From positions 1 through 41,370 of the forward strand of contig WJMJ01000016.1 of NCBI GenBank assembly GCA_014728035.1: 41,370 bases of DNA, written 5' to 3'. The position numbers and the translations under genes were made by a program. This stretch comes from Promethearchaeota archaeon. Its GTDB lineage: Archaea > Asgardarchaeota > Thorarchaeia > Thorarchaeales > Thorarchaeaceae. Below, piece after piece: positions 32,827 through 41,370 of this stretch (positions within the stretch are counted from its first letter, which is position 1; each line of letters begins with the position of its first letter). A model generated the notes under the pieces. It worked only from the letters and a program-made list of their open reading frames with translations, did not search any database and was not told the origin of the DNA.

Positions 32827-35037
32827 CTGAATCTGACCATCCCTGTAAAAAAAGAGAGATTGAAGCAAATTGCAATCAATCACAGACTCAATATAGAGTC
32901 AATTAGCGACACAGAGGAAGGTTTTGAGAGAATACGTGCCATGATAAATTCAGCTGTATTTAATGATGCTCAAGATTGGATGAAGCCATACTGGGTCAAA
33001 AAGAAGCAGGAAAATAACTCAACAGGAAAATTACTTTCTAATGATACTGATAGAAACTGGGTGTTGGTTGGTTCACCTGGGGGAAAAAGATTCGGTGTCA
33101 TGGATTCTAAAGGACTTGTAACTGCAAATCCAAACTGCGGGTCGATAGATTTCTTGATTAAAGATGATGATTCCATAGTATTCCCAGCATTGATTGAAGA
33201 AACAGATATCGAATTGATATCAAGTAGCGACCAAATATACCAATGGACAAAACAGGTTGGTGCAGTTCAATTTACACGCTATGTATATCATACTAAGAGA
33301 GGGGACAAAGAGGCCATCGTTAACGAGATCCATCTACAAAATCTCTCAATGGAAAAACTGACTTGTTCGTTCTATATCGCATTACGACCACTGTCTGTAC
33401 TAGGCGTAGAACCAATTAGCTCAACTCATTTTGATGAGCAGAAAGGAGCTCTCTTTGGAAATCGTGAATTGGCAATTATTGCAAAAACCAAACCTACTTC
33501 AGTAATAATGCAATCGGCGGATAATCCCAATCTACCGGATAACATTGTTCAAACATCAAATAGTAACAATTCAGAATTTTCTGCTGCTTTAGGTCTCGCA
33601 ACAGCTATACTGAGATATGATGTTACGTTGAAGTCATCTCGATCAGGCAGTTTCTATTTCATTTCACCGCTGGATTCTGTTACAATGAAGGATACGATTC
33701 CCCAATATACAGAATACTCATCACTACGTGATTCTACGATCTCATCATGGTATGCTTTTTCAGAAAAAACATCTTTTGGAAAATTCCCAGACTCTGAACT
33801 GGACGAGGCTTTTTCTCAAGCTAAAGCGAATCTAGCAATACAAGCTCGTTCATTACTACAACCTGAAAATGGGGAGTTTCAGTTACCTTGGCGGGAATGC
33901 GCACGAGTATTAGTAGCACTAAACAGGATGGGGAGTCTAGGACTAGCTAAGGATATTTCTCTTAGACTATCAAGAATGATTGAACCAAGTATAGAAGAAG
34001 TTGATACTGTATTGGCTCCACTAGTATGGAGCATTCTAGAACATTACCAATGTACTAGAGACGATACCTATCTAAAGTTCTTGAGGCTATTTTTGAATAA
34101 ATCTTATCCACTCATCATCAAACAAACGCAATCAGACTTACAAGAAAAATCTCAGTCTGAAAAACCCGTTGTTCTCAATGAAGAAAAAATAATTGATATG
34201 TTTTGGAGATTTGCGGCTCTACGTACAGGATTTGATTGTTATCAAGGGTTAGGAGATTCGGAACGATTTGATGAAGTCTCCGATTTGCTTGAAAAATACG
34301 AAATACTACTGATTGATTATCTACACGAGTTGAAGATCTCAAGCATCAAATATCTAGTTGAAATAGTTGGCACGTCAGCACTGCTAAGTCTCACTGACCT
34401 AAGCGTCAGCAAAATGAATGACATACTTGATCGCATAGCTAGTGAGGTATTTGTCAAAGGCTTGGTCAAGACCGATAAGAAAAACATATTCTCAAGCCAC
34501 CTTGCTCTTCGTGTGGCACACTACTATGTTGTTGAAAGACAAAATTACGCCGTAGAACGTTTACTACATAGGGCACTACGATTTCTCACTCCATACAATC
34601 AATTTCCAGAGTTTATTGACAATCATTCATTGGGGGGTAGCATTGGAGATGGGTGCAGTGTAATGGCGTCAGCTGATTTCATTCTCTTGTTACGTGAGAT
34701 GGTAGCCTTCTCAGTACAAAAAACGTTGGCGATACTACCAGGAGTACCAGATTCGTGGCACGAATCAACAGCATCAATGAGTATGGGACACATACCGACC
34801 ACAGTAGGAGAAGTGCAAGTCGAAATGGGAGTTTCTTCTAATCAAAACCAAATAGAGATCATAATGAAGGATCATCTTCCTGATGAGTTAGTGGTGTATT
34901 TTCCAACGTACTATACCCTTCACATGATTAAGATATTTGGAGGAGCTTCAATTGAGCGAGCTAGCGACGAGTCTTGTGCATTTGTTCGACTTGTACCACT
35001 CTCCAATAATATTGTCCTAACCTATCGCAGACAATAG
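32827..35037 (+). CDS. Six-hairpin glycosidase-like protein, apparent CTG start
   Basis: A 736-residue protein without signal or membrane helix. Residues ~40-310 form a beta-rich N-terminal domain (WVLVGSPGGKRFGVMDSKGLV, AIVNEIHLQNLSMEKLTCSFYIALRPL) and ~330-650 a helical region. This order is typical of glucoamylase, glycogen-debranching and other (alpha/alpha)6-barrel proteins. A C-terminal beta domain follows (STASMSMGHIPTTVGEVQVEMGVS). I cannot point to catalytic acids with confidence, so activity is unproven. Ribosome site GGAGG (32815-32819) is seven bases before CTG 32827, which is in frame; the first canonical start, TTG 32860, is 40 bases past the site. It may act on the same kind of glycan as the GNAT-mutarotase-like protein at 10,413; this is inference. 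Confidence 0.65.
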   Translation: MNLTIPVKKERLKQIAINHRLNIESISDTEEGFERIRAMINSAVFNDAQDWMKPYWVKKKQENNSTGKLLSNDTDRNWVLVGSPGGKRFGVMDSKGLVTANPNCGSIDFLIKDDDSIVFPALIEETDIELISSSDQIYQWTKQVGAVQFTRYVYHTKRGDKEAIVNEIHLQNLSMEKLTCSFYIALRPLSVLGVEPISSTHFDEQKGALFGNRELAIIAKTKPTSVIMQSADNPNLPDNIVQTSNSNNSEFSAALGLATAILRYDVTLKSSRSGSFYFISPLDSVTMKDTIPQYTEYSSLRDSTISSWYAFSEKTSFGKFPDSELDEAFSQAKANLAIQARSLLQPENGEFQLPWRECARVLVALNRMGSLGLAKDISLRLSRMIEPSIEEVDTVLAPLVWSILEHYQCTRDDTYLKFLRLFLNKSYPLIIKQTQSDLQEKSQSEKPVVLNEEKIIDMFWRFAALRTGFDCYQGLGDSERFDEVSDLLEKYEILLIDYLHELKISSIKYLVEIVGTSALLSLTDLSVSKMNDILDRIASEVFVKGLVKTDKKNIFSSHLALRVAHYYVVERQNYAVERLLHRALRFLTPYNQFPEFIDNHSLGGSIGDGCSVMASADFILLLREMVAFSVQKTLAILPGVPDSWHESTASMSMGHIPTTVGEVQVEMGVSSNQNQIEIIMKDHLPDELVVYFPTYYTLHMIKIFGGASIERASDESCAFVRLVPLSNNIVLTYRRQ

Positions 35038-35068
35038 AGTCCTACCGTTACTTCTAAGAATAGGAGTT

Positions 35069-35995
35069 ATGTCACACCAACCTGTGAAATCGCTTCGTCC
35101 GTACTTGATGTTGGCAGTAATAATACTACTATGGGGTATGAACTATGTAGTTTCACGTTTCTTGTCAGGGATTCCACCGATTAGAGTTTCCGGAATCCTA
35201 TATGCACTCTTCAGATACTTACTTGGTGCCTTAACTATGGTTGTAGTGATGACATATCAGAAGAGAGGTCCCAAATCAATTTTACAGGAGATTAGACCTT
35301 ACAAAGGAATTCTTCTATTGAGTGCCTTTGTGTCTGCAATGTTTGTGATATTCACACACATAAGTGCTGAGTACATTCCGTGTGGAACAACATCAATCAT
35401 CATTAACCTCTGTCCAATCGTAGTTTTACTCTATGGAGTAACCATCCTAAAAGAGAATATAACCACCAAGAAGATACTTGGATTTCTTCTTGGACTTGCT
35501 GGAGGAGTGATATTCCTATGGAATTCTCTCATTCTAGCAGAGGGTTTCTTCATAGGAATCCTACTCGCTTTAGGAGGTATGTTTGCGTGGGCTGCTTACA
35601 CAATCACACTCCATTACTTAGAGGGAGCAGACAGATATATTGTCATGACAGTAAAGCACACAACATCAACCATAATGATAGTGCCATTCATAATTCTCAT
35701 GATGATGGATGGAATAACTTTGATTCTGATCTGGGACGCAATATCAATACTAGGACTCGCCTTTGCTGGAATACTAGCTTCAGGGTTAGCTTACCTCTTG
35801 TATTTCGCTGCGATAGAAATCCTTGGAGCACCAAAAGCATCTTCATTCCTGTTCTTAGTTCCATTTGTGAGTGTTGCTGGTGATTTTATCCTTGGTGAGC
35901 CTCCTACTGTTATCACATTATTAGCTGGAATTACTGCAATAATTGGCGTAGGGCTCATAAAAATGTCAGATTCACAAGATGTAGAAGATTCTTAG
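35069..35995 (+). CDS. EamA/DMT-family transporter
   Basis: A 308-residue protein with ten membrane helices in two EamA repeats (about residues 10-145 and 155-300). The first contains LLWGMNYVVSRFLSG, the second GMFAWAAYTITLHYLEG and ASSFLFLVPFVSVAGDFILGEPP, the usual family sequence at helix 9. Members export or import small metabolites, amino acids or nucleotide sugars; the substrate here is not predictable. ATG 35069 has GGAG only two bases upstream, which is tight. It starts 31 bases after the glycosidase-like gene and is probably co-transcribed with it. Confidence 0.88.
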   Translation: MSHQPVKSLRPYLMLAVIILLWGMNYVVSRFLSGIPPIRVSGILYALFRYLLGALTMVVVMTYQKRGPKSILQEIRPYKGILLLSAFVSAMFVIFTHISAEYIPCGTTSIIINLCPIVVLLYGVTILKENITTKKILGFLLGLAGGVIFLWNSLILAEGFFIGILLALGGMFAWAAYTITLHYLEGADRYIVMTVKHTTSTIMIVPFIILMMMDGITLILIWDAISILGLAFAGILASGLAYLLYFAAIEILGAPKASSFLFLVPFVSVAGDFILGEPPTVITLLAGITAIIGVGLIKMSDSQDVEDS

Positions 35996-36006
35996 AAAGT
36001 CAGATT

Positions 36007-36015
36007 ACTTATATC
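36007..36015 (+). promoter_or_regulatory. TATA box of the TPR-zinc ribbon gene
   Basis: CTTATATCC lies about 25-30 bases before the ATG at 36039, with no Shine-Dalgarno match between them. The transcript is probably leaderless. Confidence 0.55.
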
Positions 36016-36038
36016 CATGTGTATATAATGATTGAAGC

Positions 36039-36698
36039 ATGTCACCTAGTGGAGAGGAACTCCTTCAGAAGGCAGTTCAATTACATCAATCATCGGATTT
36101 CAAAAAAGGGAAGAAAACTGCTGAAAAGGCAAGAAAACAATTTCTAAAAGAAAAGAATATAGCCAGAGCTACTGAAGCTCTTAGAGTCATGGCGGACTGT
36201 GCACTTAATGCTCGGGATTTGAAGGATGCTGAAAAACTATATTCAGAACTCATGAAAGAAGCAAATAGTATGTCCAATCTTTGGTTCCAATCAGCTGCAT
36301 ATTGGGGAAAAGGACAGATTGCACTTCACAAAATGGACTACCCAACTGCCATCACATCATTTGAAAACGGACTCGAGAAAGCTCAAAGTGTTGCTGACAA
36401 ATGGTTCACAGGATGGAATGCAATGGGCCTTGGAATTGCGTACCGAGGTGTTGGTAGGTTGGCTGATGCAAAGAAGGTCTTACAGGAATCAGTAAAGGCA
36501 TTTCAAGCCGCGAATCAGACTACCTTTGTCACTTGGTCAGAGAAAATCCTTACTGAGATAGGTGGAGAAGTGCCAAAACCAGAGACCAAAGTATGGTTGT
36601 GTCCAATGTGTGGCTCAAAATTTTCATCAGATCAAGCTGATTTTCTGAAAAGAGGAAAAACAGTAACTTGTGAATATTGTGGCACTTCCGTAGGATAA
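36039..36698 (+). CDS. TPR protein with C-terminal zinc ribbon
   Basis: A 219-residue cytosolic protein. Residues ~1-170 hold four TPR-like helix pairs (LLQKAVQLHQSSDFKKGKKT, YPTAITSFENGLEKAQ, GRLADAKKVLQESVKAFQ). Residues 188-214 form a zinc ribbon with CPMC (Cys188, Cys191) and CEYC (Cys211, Cys214). The fusion suggests a scaffold that binds a protein or nucleic acid partner through the ribbon; the partner is unknown. The gene sits alone with its own promoter, upstream of the dehydrogenase gene. Confidence 0.8.
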   Translation: MSPSGEELLQKAVQLHQSSDFKKGKKTAEKARKQFLKEKNIARATEALRVMADCALNARDLKDAEKLYSELMKEANSMSNLWFQSAAYWGKGQIALHKMDYPTAITSFENGLEKAQSVADKWFTGWNAMGLGIAYRGVGRLADAKKVLQESVKAFQAANQTTFVTWSEKILTEIGGEVPKPETKVWLCPMCGSKFSSDQADFLKRGKTVTCEYCGTSVG

Positions 36699-36803
36699 TA
36701 GCCATTCTCCACACGACGTAACTTTAATATTGTTAAGTTCCCATATCTATATAGTCCAATTGCTGTGCCATACTTTAAGCAGGGCATAGAGGATGTGGTG
36801 TGA

Positions 36804-38435
36804 GTGCCAGGAACCAAATTTGTAATTCCCAAACCAGAAAACGAACCCATATTGGAATATCTCCCAGGTAGCCCAGAAAGAAAGGAATTGAAAGATAAGA
36901 TTGATGAGATGAAAGCTAGAAAGATAGACATTCCTCTGATTATTGGTGGTAAGGAAGTAAGAACCGGAAATACGAGAGAGTCAAGGGTTCCTCATGATCA
37001 CAGACATATTCTTGCTGAATATCATATGGCAGGTGAAAATGAGGCACTAGAAGCGATAGATGCTGCTCTAGAAGCAAGGAAAACATGGAGCAGAAAACCA
37101 TGGTTTGATCGAGCGGCTGTATTTCTTAAAGCAGCTGAACTTCTATCGGGTCCGTGGCGCTCGACATTGAACGCAGCTTCAATGCTTGATATGAGCAAGA
37201 ATGCCTATCAGGCAGAGATTGATGCCGCTGATGAACTGATTGATTTTCTACGATTCAACGCATACTATATGCAAGAAATCTACAGAATGCAGGTGAATTC
37301 GGCAAAGGGTGAATGGGATCGTATTGAATACCGACCTCTAGAAGGATTTGTATTTGCAATAACGCCATTCAACTTTGTATCAATAATGGGAAACCTACCA
37401 TCAGCCCCAGCAATGATGGGGAATGTTGTGGTCTGGAAACCAGCATCCTCTGCAGTATACTCTGCATATTATGTGATGAAACTCTTTGTGGAGGCAGGTC
37501 TACCATCAGGAGTGATAAACTTCATACCGGGCCCAGGAAGCAAAGTTGGAAATCCAGTAGTTAATCATCCAGCATTAGCAGGCATTCATTTCACGGGAAG
37601 TACAGAAACGTTCAGAACTCTTTGGAAACAAGTAGGAGACAGAATTGAACATTACAAAACCTATCCAAGATTGGTTGGAGAAACTGGAGGGAAAGATTTC
37701 ATCTTCGCACATAGAACTGCAGATGTGCCTTCATTAGCAACAGCGTTAATCAGAGGTGCATTCGAATATCAAGGACAAAAATGTTCAGCGGCGTCAAGAA
37801 GTTATATTCCGAAATCCATCTGGTCAGTAACGAAAGATAAGCTCCTTGGTGACCTAAAAGAAGTGAAGATGGGAAACGTTGAGGACTTCCAGACACTAGT
37901 AAATGCAGTGATTGATGAATCAGCTTTTGATAGGATTGTGTCCTACATCAAGTTTGCAAAAGATTCACCAGACATGGAGATTATCGCAGGAGGGAATTAT
38001 GATTCCACACAAGGGTATTTCATAGAACCTACAATAGTAGTATCGAAAAAACCAAAATCAAAACTCATGGTAGAAGAAATATTTGGGCCTCTACTAACAA
38101 TCTATGTTTATGATGATGATAGATACGAGGAAACCTTGAAGATATGTGACGAAACCTCACCCTATGGGCTGACTGGCGCTATTTTTGCAGAAGACAGAGA
38201 TGCAATCATTTTAGCATCAGAGATACTTGTAAATGCAGCAGGAAACTTCTATATCAACGATAAACCAACAGGTGCGGTTGTAGGAAGGCAACCATTTGGT
38301 GGTGCTAGAGCATCTGGGACAAATGATAAGGCTGGAAGCAGATTAAATCTTATGAGATGGATATCACCTAGGTCTATCAAAGAAAACTTCGTACCTCCAA
38401 TGCATTTCTCCTACAAATATATGAAGGAGTCTTAG
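36804..38435 (+). CDS. Delta-1-pyrroline-5-carboxylate dehydrogenase (glutamate semialdehyde dehydrogenase)
   Basis: A 543-residue aldehyde dehydrogenase of the ALDH4 type that oxidises glutamate-gamma-semialdehyde to glutamate with NAD+ in proline catabolism. The ALDH landmarks are present: ITPFNF, VWKPAS (Lys212), FTGSTETF, GETGGK (Glu293), FEYQGQKCSA with nucleophile Cys327, and EEIFGPLLTIYVY. From memory, animal ALDH4A1 shares long stretches with it: N-terminal EPxL..PGSPER, MGNVVxWKP, FxxLWKQVxxxxxxxxTxPRLxGE and AAGNFYINDK.TGxxVG. Length also fits the eukaryotic type. The GTG start has GGTG and GAGG nearby. TATA-like CTATATAG lies at ~36746. No proline dehydrogenase gene is in the window. 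Its TAG stop shares two bases with the stop of the convergent next gene. Confidence 0.92.
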   Translation: MPGTKFVIPKPENEPILEYLPGSPERKELKDKIDEMKARKIDIPLIIGGKEVRTGNTRESRVPHDHRHILAEYHMAGENEALEAIDAALEARKTWSRKPWFDRAAVFLKAAELLSGPWRSTLNAASMLDMSKNAYQAEIDAADELIDFLRFNAYYMQEIYRMQVNSAKGEWDRIEYRPLEGFVFAITPFNFVSIMGNLPSAPAMMGNVVVWKPASSAVYSAYYVMKLFVEAGLPSGVINFIPGPGSKVGNPVVNHPALAGIHFTGSTETFRTLWKQVGDRIEHYKTYPRLVGETGGKDFIFAHRTADVPSLATALIRGAFEYQGQKCSAASRSYIPKSIWSVTKDKLLGDLKEVKMGNVEDFQTLVNAVIDESAFDRIVSYIKFAKDSPDMEIIAGGNYDSTQGYFIEPTIVVSKKPKSKLMVEEIFGPLLTIYVYDDDRYEETLKICDETSPYGLTGAIFAEDRDAIILASEILVNAAGNFYINDKPTGAVVGRQPFGGARASGTNDKAGSRLNLMRWISPRSIKENFVPPMHFSYKYMKES

Positions 38436-39334
38436 TCAAAAACTCGTTCAGGATATTTGGAGTCATGCCATTTCCAAAGCTCGATGAAACATTTCGTAGT
38501 CTTTGGGGCTCGTTTCATACCCAAAGTGAATGATAGATGATCTGGGGCAACATATGCCTTATCTTCAATACGATCCAGCTCATCGAGACCTTCAAAGACA
38601 GTAGGAGAAAAATCTCTAGCGACAATTACAGCTTTTGATGGGAAGTAAGGAAATACGCCATCCATATCTTCCTTTTCACGTCGCCACACTCCATAATTCT
38701 TCAACGAAACGAGAAACTTCATCACTTCACCACGACCTGCAGTCCCATCGATTGCCTTAATGAATATGATTTCCTCACTGAATACTTGCAAGTGTTTCTG
38801 GATAAGCCTATCACGGAGACTGCCTTTCTTAGATTTGTCACCATAATCAACCAAGATATCTATTATCGCATACTCTCCACTACGTGTCTTCAGTCTTGGC
38901 CGAATAGATACATCTCCACCGATTTCCTTCTTGGCAAAATTAGCTACACGAAAAATGAACGGAACTTGATTTTCCTTTAGAATATCAGATAGTATATTCT
39001 CAAAGGAAGCATAGATGTCCACATTGCCGCCATCAAAGACATCGTATGTTTCTTCAAATTTTTCACCGATATTATATGCAAGAGAATAGATTTTTTCAAA
39101 ATCAGAGTCAACGGGAGCAATAATAGCTGTGACAGTTTTCTCACGAGCAGCTAGAAATACTGTTTTTTCATCTGTTACAAAAGATGAGAGTCCTCCTAAT
39201 GCCATTTCTCTAGAAAATTTCTGGATAGCAGAAACAAAACCACTGAACAGGGAAGGTTCAATCTCCTCGTTCATTTTAGAGTATAGAGGAATACCCGACT
39301 CTTCGCCAAATATAACAATGCCTTCTATCTTCAA
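38432..39334 (-). CDS. Longin-domain-like protein, paralog 1
   Basis: A 300-residue protein. Residues 1-~105 read as a longin/roadblock-type profilin-like fold: IEGIVIFGEESGIPLYSK, then a long helix LFSGFVSAIQKFSREM, strands with SSFVTDEKTVFLAAREKTVTAIIAP, and a final helix YNIGEKFEETYDVF. Residues ~110-300 are an alpha/beta region with no recognised family (SIRPRLKTRSGEYAIIDI, KAIDGTAGRGEVMKFLVSLKNYGVW). No membrane segment is seen. The ATG aligns with the start of the upstream paralog. Longin proteins are abundant in Asgard archaea, where they may relate to small GTPases and membrane traffic; no GTPase lies beside this one. It is probably co-transcribed with its paralog 74 bases upstream. 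Confidence 0.7.
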   Translation of the reverse strand: MKIEGIVIFGEESGIPLYSKMNEEIEPSLFSGFVSAIQKFSREMALGGLSSFVTDEKTVFLAAREKTVTAIIAPVDSDFEKIYSLAYNIGEKFEETYDVFDGGNVDIYASFENILSDILKENQVPFIFRVANFAKKEIGGDVSIRPRLKTRSGEYAIIDILVDYGDKSKKGSLRDRLIQKHLQVFSEEIIFIKAIDGTAGRGEVMKFLVSLKNYGVWRREKEDMDGVFPYFPSKAVIVARDFSPTVFEGLDELDRIEDKAYVAPDHLSFTLGMKRAPKTTKCFIELWKWHDSKYPERVFD

Positions 39335-39408
39335 TTCTCAAATCATCCTTTGTGATGGGCTTGGTTGTATCTATATTATCTTTGCCTGAGAGTATTGCCA
39401 GAGAGAAC

Positions 39409-40314
39409 TTATGTGACATCCACGTAGTTTTCCTTTGGCTTGACCATTTGGGGGTTTCCACCATTCTTCCACTCCCAAAGTTCTATTCCACAACGAATAT
39501 CACGAGAGAGATTCTTGAATCGGCCAAAAAGCCTTGATCCATCAATATACAGTTGTCCATCTTCCTCTGGAAGTCGAGTTAGGTATTTTTCAACTGTTGA
39601 AGAAAATTCTCTAGCAATAATGACAGCACGTTGAGGGAAGTAGGGTATGAATTCTGCTTTACCTCTTCGTATGATTTTAGCTCCATAGGTATGAATTGAA
39701 TCAATGAATTCCATAACATCACCACGAGTAGCAACACCATCAATAGCTTTGACAAATGTGAAGCTTTCAGATAGAGCTAGCTCATGCATCAATTTGTCAT
39801 CATCATCGTCTCGACGGATAGGAGTGGTAGAAATCATGTCAATCACGCCTTCTTCCCCGTTTCGTTTCATAAGTCGGGGTTTGATAGAAATCTCTCCGCC
39901 ATACTGGTCATGGACAAAAACAGAAACCTTGCTAAGAAATGGATACTTCATTCTTCTGAGGGTCTCGTCTACGAAGCCACGAAATCCTTCAAATGACAAA
40001 GGTTGAGGACGTTCTGGAATCTCGTAAGTTTCTTCAAATTTTTTAGTTAAAACTGCAGCTAGTTCGTCAGTTTCTCTAAATTCACGTGTTTTCGGAACTA
40101 TCAATGCGGTGATAATCCGTCCTTTTTTCGACAAAAAGATGAGGTTTTCCTCAGTAGCAAAAGAGGTGAGCCCACCCATCTGAAATTCGGATGAGAAATG
40201 ATCCACAGCACTAATGAAGCTACTAAACATAGAAGGATCAATTCCCTCCTTTAACTTGGAAAACATAGGAATTCCCGATTTTGCGTCGAATATTATTACT
40301 CCTTCGATGTCCAT
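39409..40314 (-). CDS. Longin-domain-like protein, paralog 2
   Basis: A 301-residue full-length paralog of the neighbouring gene product: IEGVIIFDAKSGIPMFSK, FSSFISAVDHFSSEFQMGG, a strand pair with FATEENLIFLSKKGRIITALIVP, then the same downstream region (KPRLMKRNGEEGVIDM, FVKAIDGVATRGDVMEFIDSIHTYG). ATG 40314 is chosen over TTG 40329 because the N termini of the two paralogs then match (M-x-IEG). A TATA-like CATATATCATG lies about 30 bases upstream on the minus strand, implying a very short leader. The pair could form a heterodimer, as longin and roadblock proteins often do. Confidence 0.7.
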   Translation of the reverse strand: MDIEGVIIFDAKSGIPMFSKLKEGIDPSMFSSFISAVDHFSSEFQMGGLTSFATEENLIFLSKKGRIITALIVPKTREFRETDELAAVLTKKFEETYEIPERPQPLSFEGFRGFVDETLRRMKYPFLSKVSVFVHDQYGGEISIKPRLMKRNGEEGVIDMISTTPIRRDDDDDKLMHELALSESFTFVKAIDGVATRGDVMEFIDSIHTYGAKIIRRGKAEFIPYFPQRAVIIAREFSSTVEKYLTRLPEEDGQLYIDGSRLFGRFKNLSRDIRCGIELWEWKNGGNPQMVKPKENYVDVT

Positions 40315-40469
40315 ATTGGTCCCATCCAATACTCTATAACATGATATATGATAAACTAATATCGTTATCTATCACATTTATTCTACTTAATTTGTTTTTA
40401 TTCTTTCGACATATGAGCTTAATATAGCTCACAGGACTGCTCGCATCACAGTGAGTAATGCAATACTAG

Positions 40470-40525
40470 TATATATCACCTTGTTTTTTTGGATAATTAT
40501 GAAAACATCTTATGAGGAGTAGTAA
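40470..40525 (+). promoter_or_regulatory. nadB promoter and ribosome binding site
   Basis: TATATATC (40470-40477) is a good TATA box, putting transcription start near 40497-40500. GAGGAGT (40514-40520) lies five bases before the ATG. The rest of 40330-40469 is AT-rich with no gene. Confidence 0.6.
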
Positions 40526-41370
40526 ATGAGCAATGACATCCACACCTCAGACTTCCTTGTAATAGGAACAGGTCTCTCTGGATTGCTTTTTGCCATTAAA
40601 GCAGCCGAACATGGTAGTGTTACAGTACTCACAAAACGAGAGATTATGGAAACTGCAACAAGTATGGCTCAAGGAGGGATAGCAGCGGTCATCACAGACG
40701 AGGACTGTTTTGATAAACATATCGAGGATACAATACGTGTTGGAGATGGTCTCTGTCATAGAGATGTTGTAGAAGAGTTCGTTAAAGCTGGACCAAAAAT
40801 TATCCGAGAACTTGTCGATATGGGAGTTGATTTCTGCAAGGAGGAAAATGGAGAAGACTACGAATTAGGCCTTGAGGGTGGTCATTGCGAGAGAAGGGTA
40901 CTTCACGTTAAAGATCATACTGGACTTGATATCCAGAAAGCGGTCGTTGAAACGGCAAAAAATACGGAAAACATCACAATTTTCGAACATCACATGGCAG
41001 TAAATCTTATCGCTCATCAGGGAAGAGTTAGAGGAGCCTATGTACTTGATGTTGAATCTAGAGAAGTAAAACGATTTGCTGCAAGAGCAACAATTCTAGC
41101 AACAGGAGGAGCTGGAAAAGTGTTCTTGTACACAAGTAATCCGGAACATGCAACTGGAGACGGTATAGCTATGGCATACCGTGTTGGAGCTACCATAACC
41201 AATATGGAATTTTGTCAGTTTCATCCTACCCTACTATATCACCATAAGATACGTTCTTTTCTCATTTCGGAAGCTCTTAGAGGAGAGGGAGCCGTTCTGT
41301 TAGGGCCTGACGGAAAACGGTTCATGGATAAATACCATAAAGATGCGGAATTGGCACCAAGAGACGTTGT
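40526..41370 (+). CDS. nadB: L-aspartate oxidase (partial, cut by window end)
   Basis: The first 281 codons of a flavoprotein that oxidises L-aspartate to iminoaspartate, the first step of de novo NAD synthesis with quinolinate synthase NadA. The FAD-binding start FLVIGTGLSGLLFAIKAAEHG is at residues 10-30. SMAQGGIAAV, the LEGGHCERRVLHVKDHTG stretch, ILATGGAGKVF and EFCQFHPTLLYH are typical of the succinate dehydrogenase/aspartate oxidase family and favour NadB over SdhA or fumarate reductase. The frame is open to the last base. nadA or nadC may follow outside the window. Confidence 0.93.
   Translation, partial: MSNDIHTSDFLVIGTGLSGLLFAIKAAEHGSVTVLTKREIMETATSMAQGGIAAVITDEDCFDKHIEDTIRVGDGLCHRDVVEEFVKAGPKIIRELVDMGVDFCKEENGEDYELGLEGGHCERRVLHVKDHTGLDIQKAVVETAKNTENITIFEHHMAVNLIAHQGRVRGAYVLDVESREVKRFAARATILATGGAGKVFLYTSNPEHATGDGIAMAYRVGATITNMEFCQFHPTLLYHHKIRSFLISEALRGEGAVLLGPDGKRFMDKYHKDAELAPRDV

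Overview
This 41.4-kb window reads as an archaeal chromosome fragment, most likely from an Asgard-type archaeon; Thorarchaeota-like is a guess. Direct signs are strong GGAGG/GGTGA ribosome binding sites, TATA-box promoters, short or absent leaders, and frequent GTG and TTG starts. The Asgard leaning is inference. It rests on two adjacent longin-like proteins, a delta-1-pyrroline-5-carboxylate dehydrogenase resembling the animal mitochondrial enzyme, and a membrane subtilase whose domain order recalls eukaryotic site-1 protease. No rRNA, tRNA, CRISPR array or insertion sequence was seen.

Layout, left end (1-5,988): the tail of an ImmA/IrrE-like antitoxin candidate and a PIN-like (DUF4411-type) toxin gene broken by one nonsense codon. 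These are followed by a membrane protein of unknown function, a class I glutamine amidotransferase, a GT-C-type glycosyltransferase candidate and two small membrane proteins. Middle left (6,041-10,327): a compact five-gene operon with two paralogous polytopic membrane proteins, a winged-helix regulator and two paralogous membrane-anchored extracytoplasmic beta-repeat proteins. It has a TATA box, an inverted-repeat operator candidate over the predicted transcription start, and a hairpin/T-run terminator. Next come a GNAT-large beta-domain fusion protein, a convergent TPR protein, and a GHKL ATPase transcribed divergently from the TPR gene across a perfect palindrome.

The most striking system is a minus-strand operon of about 15 kb (17,666-32,639). 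In transcription order it encodes an ABC-2 permease, an ABC ATPase with a long unassigned N-terminal region, a 1459-residue membrane subtilase with a GldG/GATase-like extracytoplasmic domain, a second ABC ATPase, and a 2233-residue surface protein. That last protein has an FG-GAP-like propeller, a stalk of roughly 70 calcium-binding thrombospondin type 3-like repeats, a transmembrane helix and a cytosolic beta-domain. Neighbouring genes abut or overlap, so they are probably co-transcribed. A combined export, processing or anchoring machine for a giant surface protein is the favoured hypothesis. Downstream of it, the only gene-poor interval (17,194-17,665) holds a candidate structured RNA, a 52-codon ORF and a terminator-like hairpin.

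Right end (32,640-41,370): a divergent six-hairpin-glycosidase-like protein apparently starting at CTG, an EamA/DMT transporter, a TPR-zinc-ribbon protein, the dehydrogenase, two longin-like paralogs on the minus strand, and the 5' part of nadB (L-aspartate oxidase), cut by the window end. Several starts were revised from ribosome binding site position.
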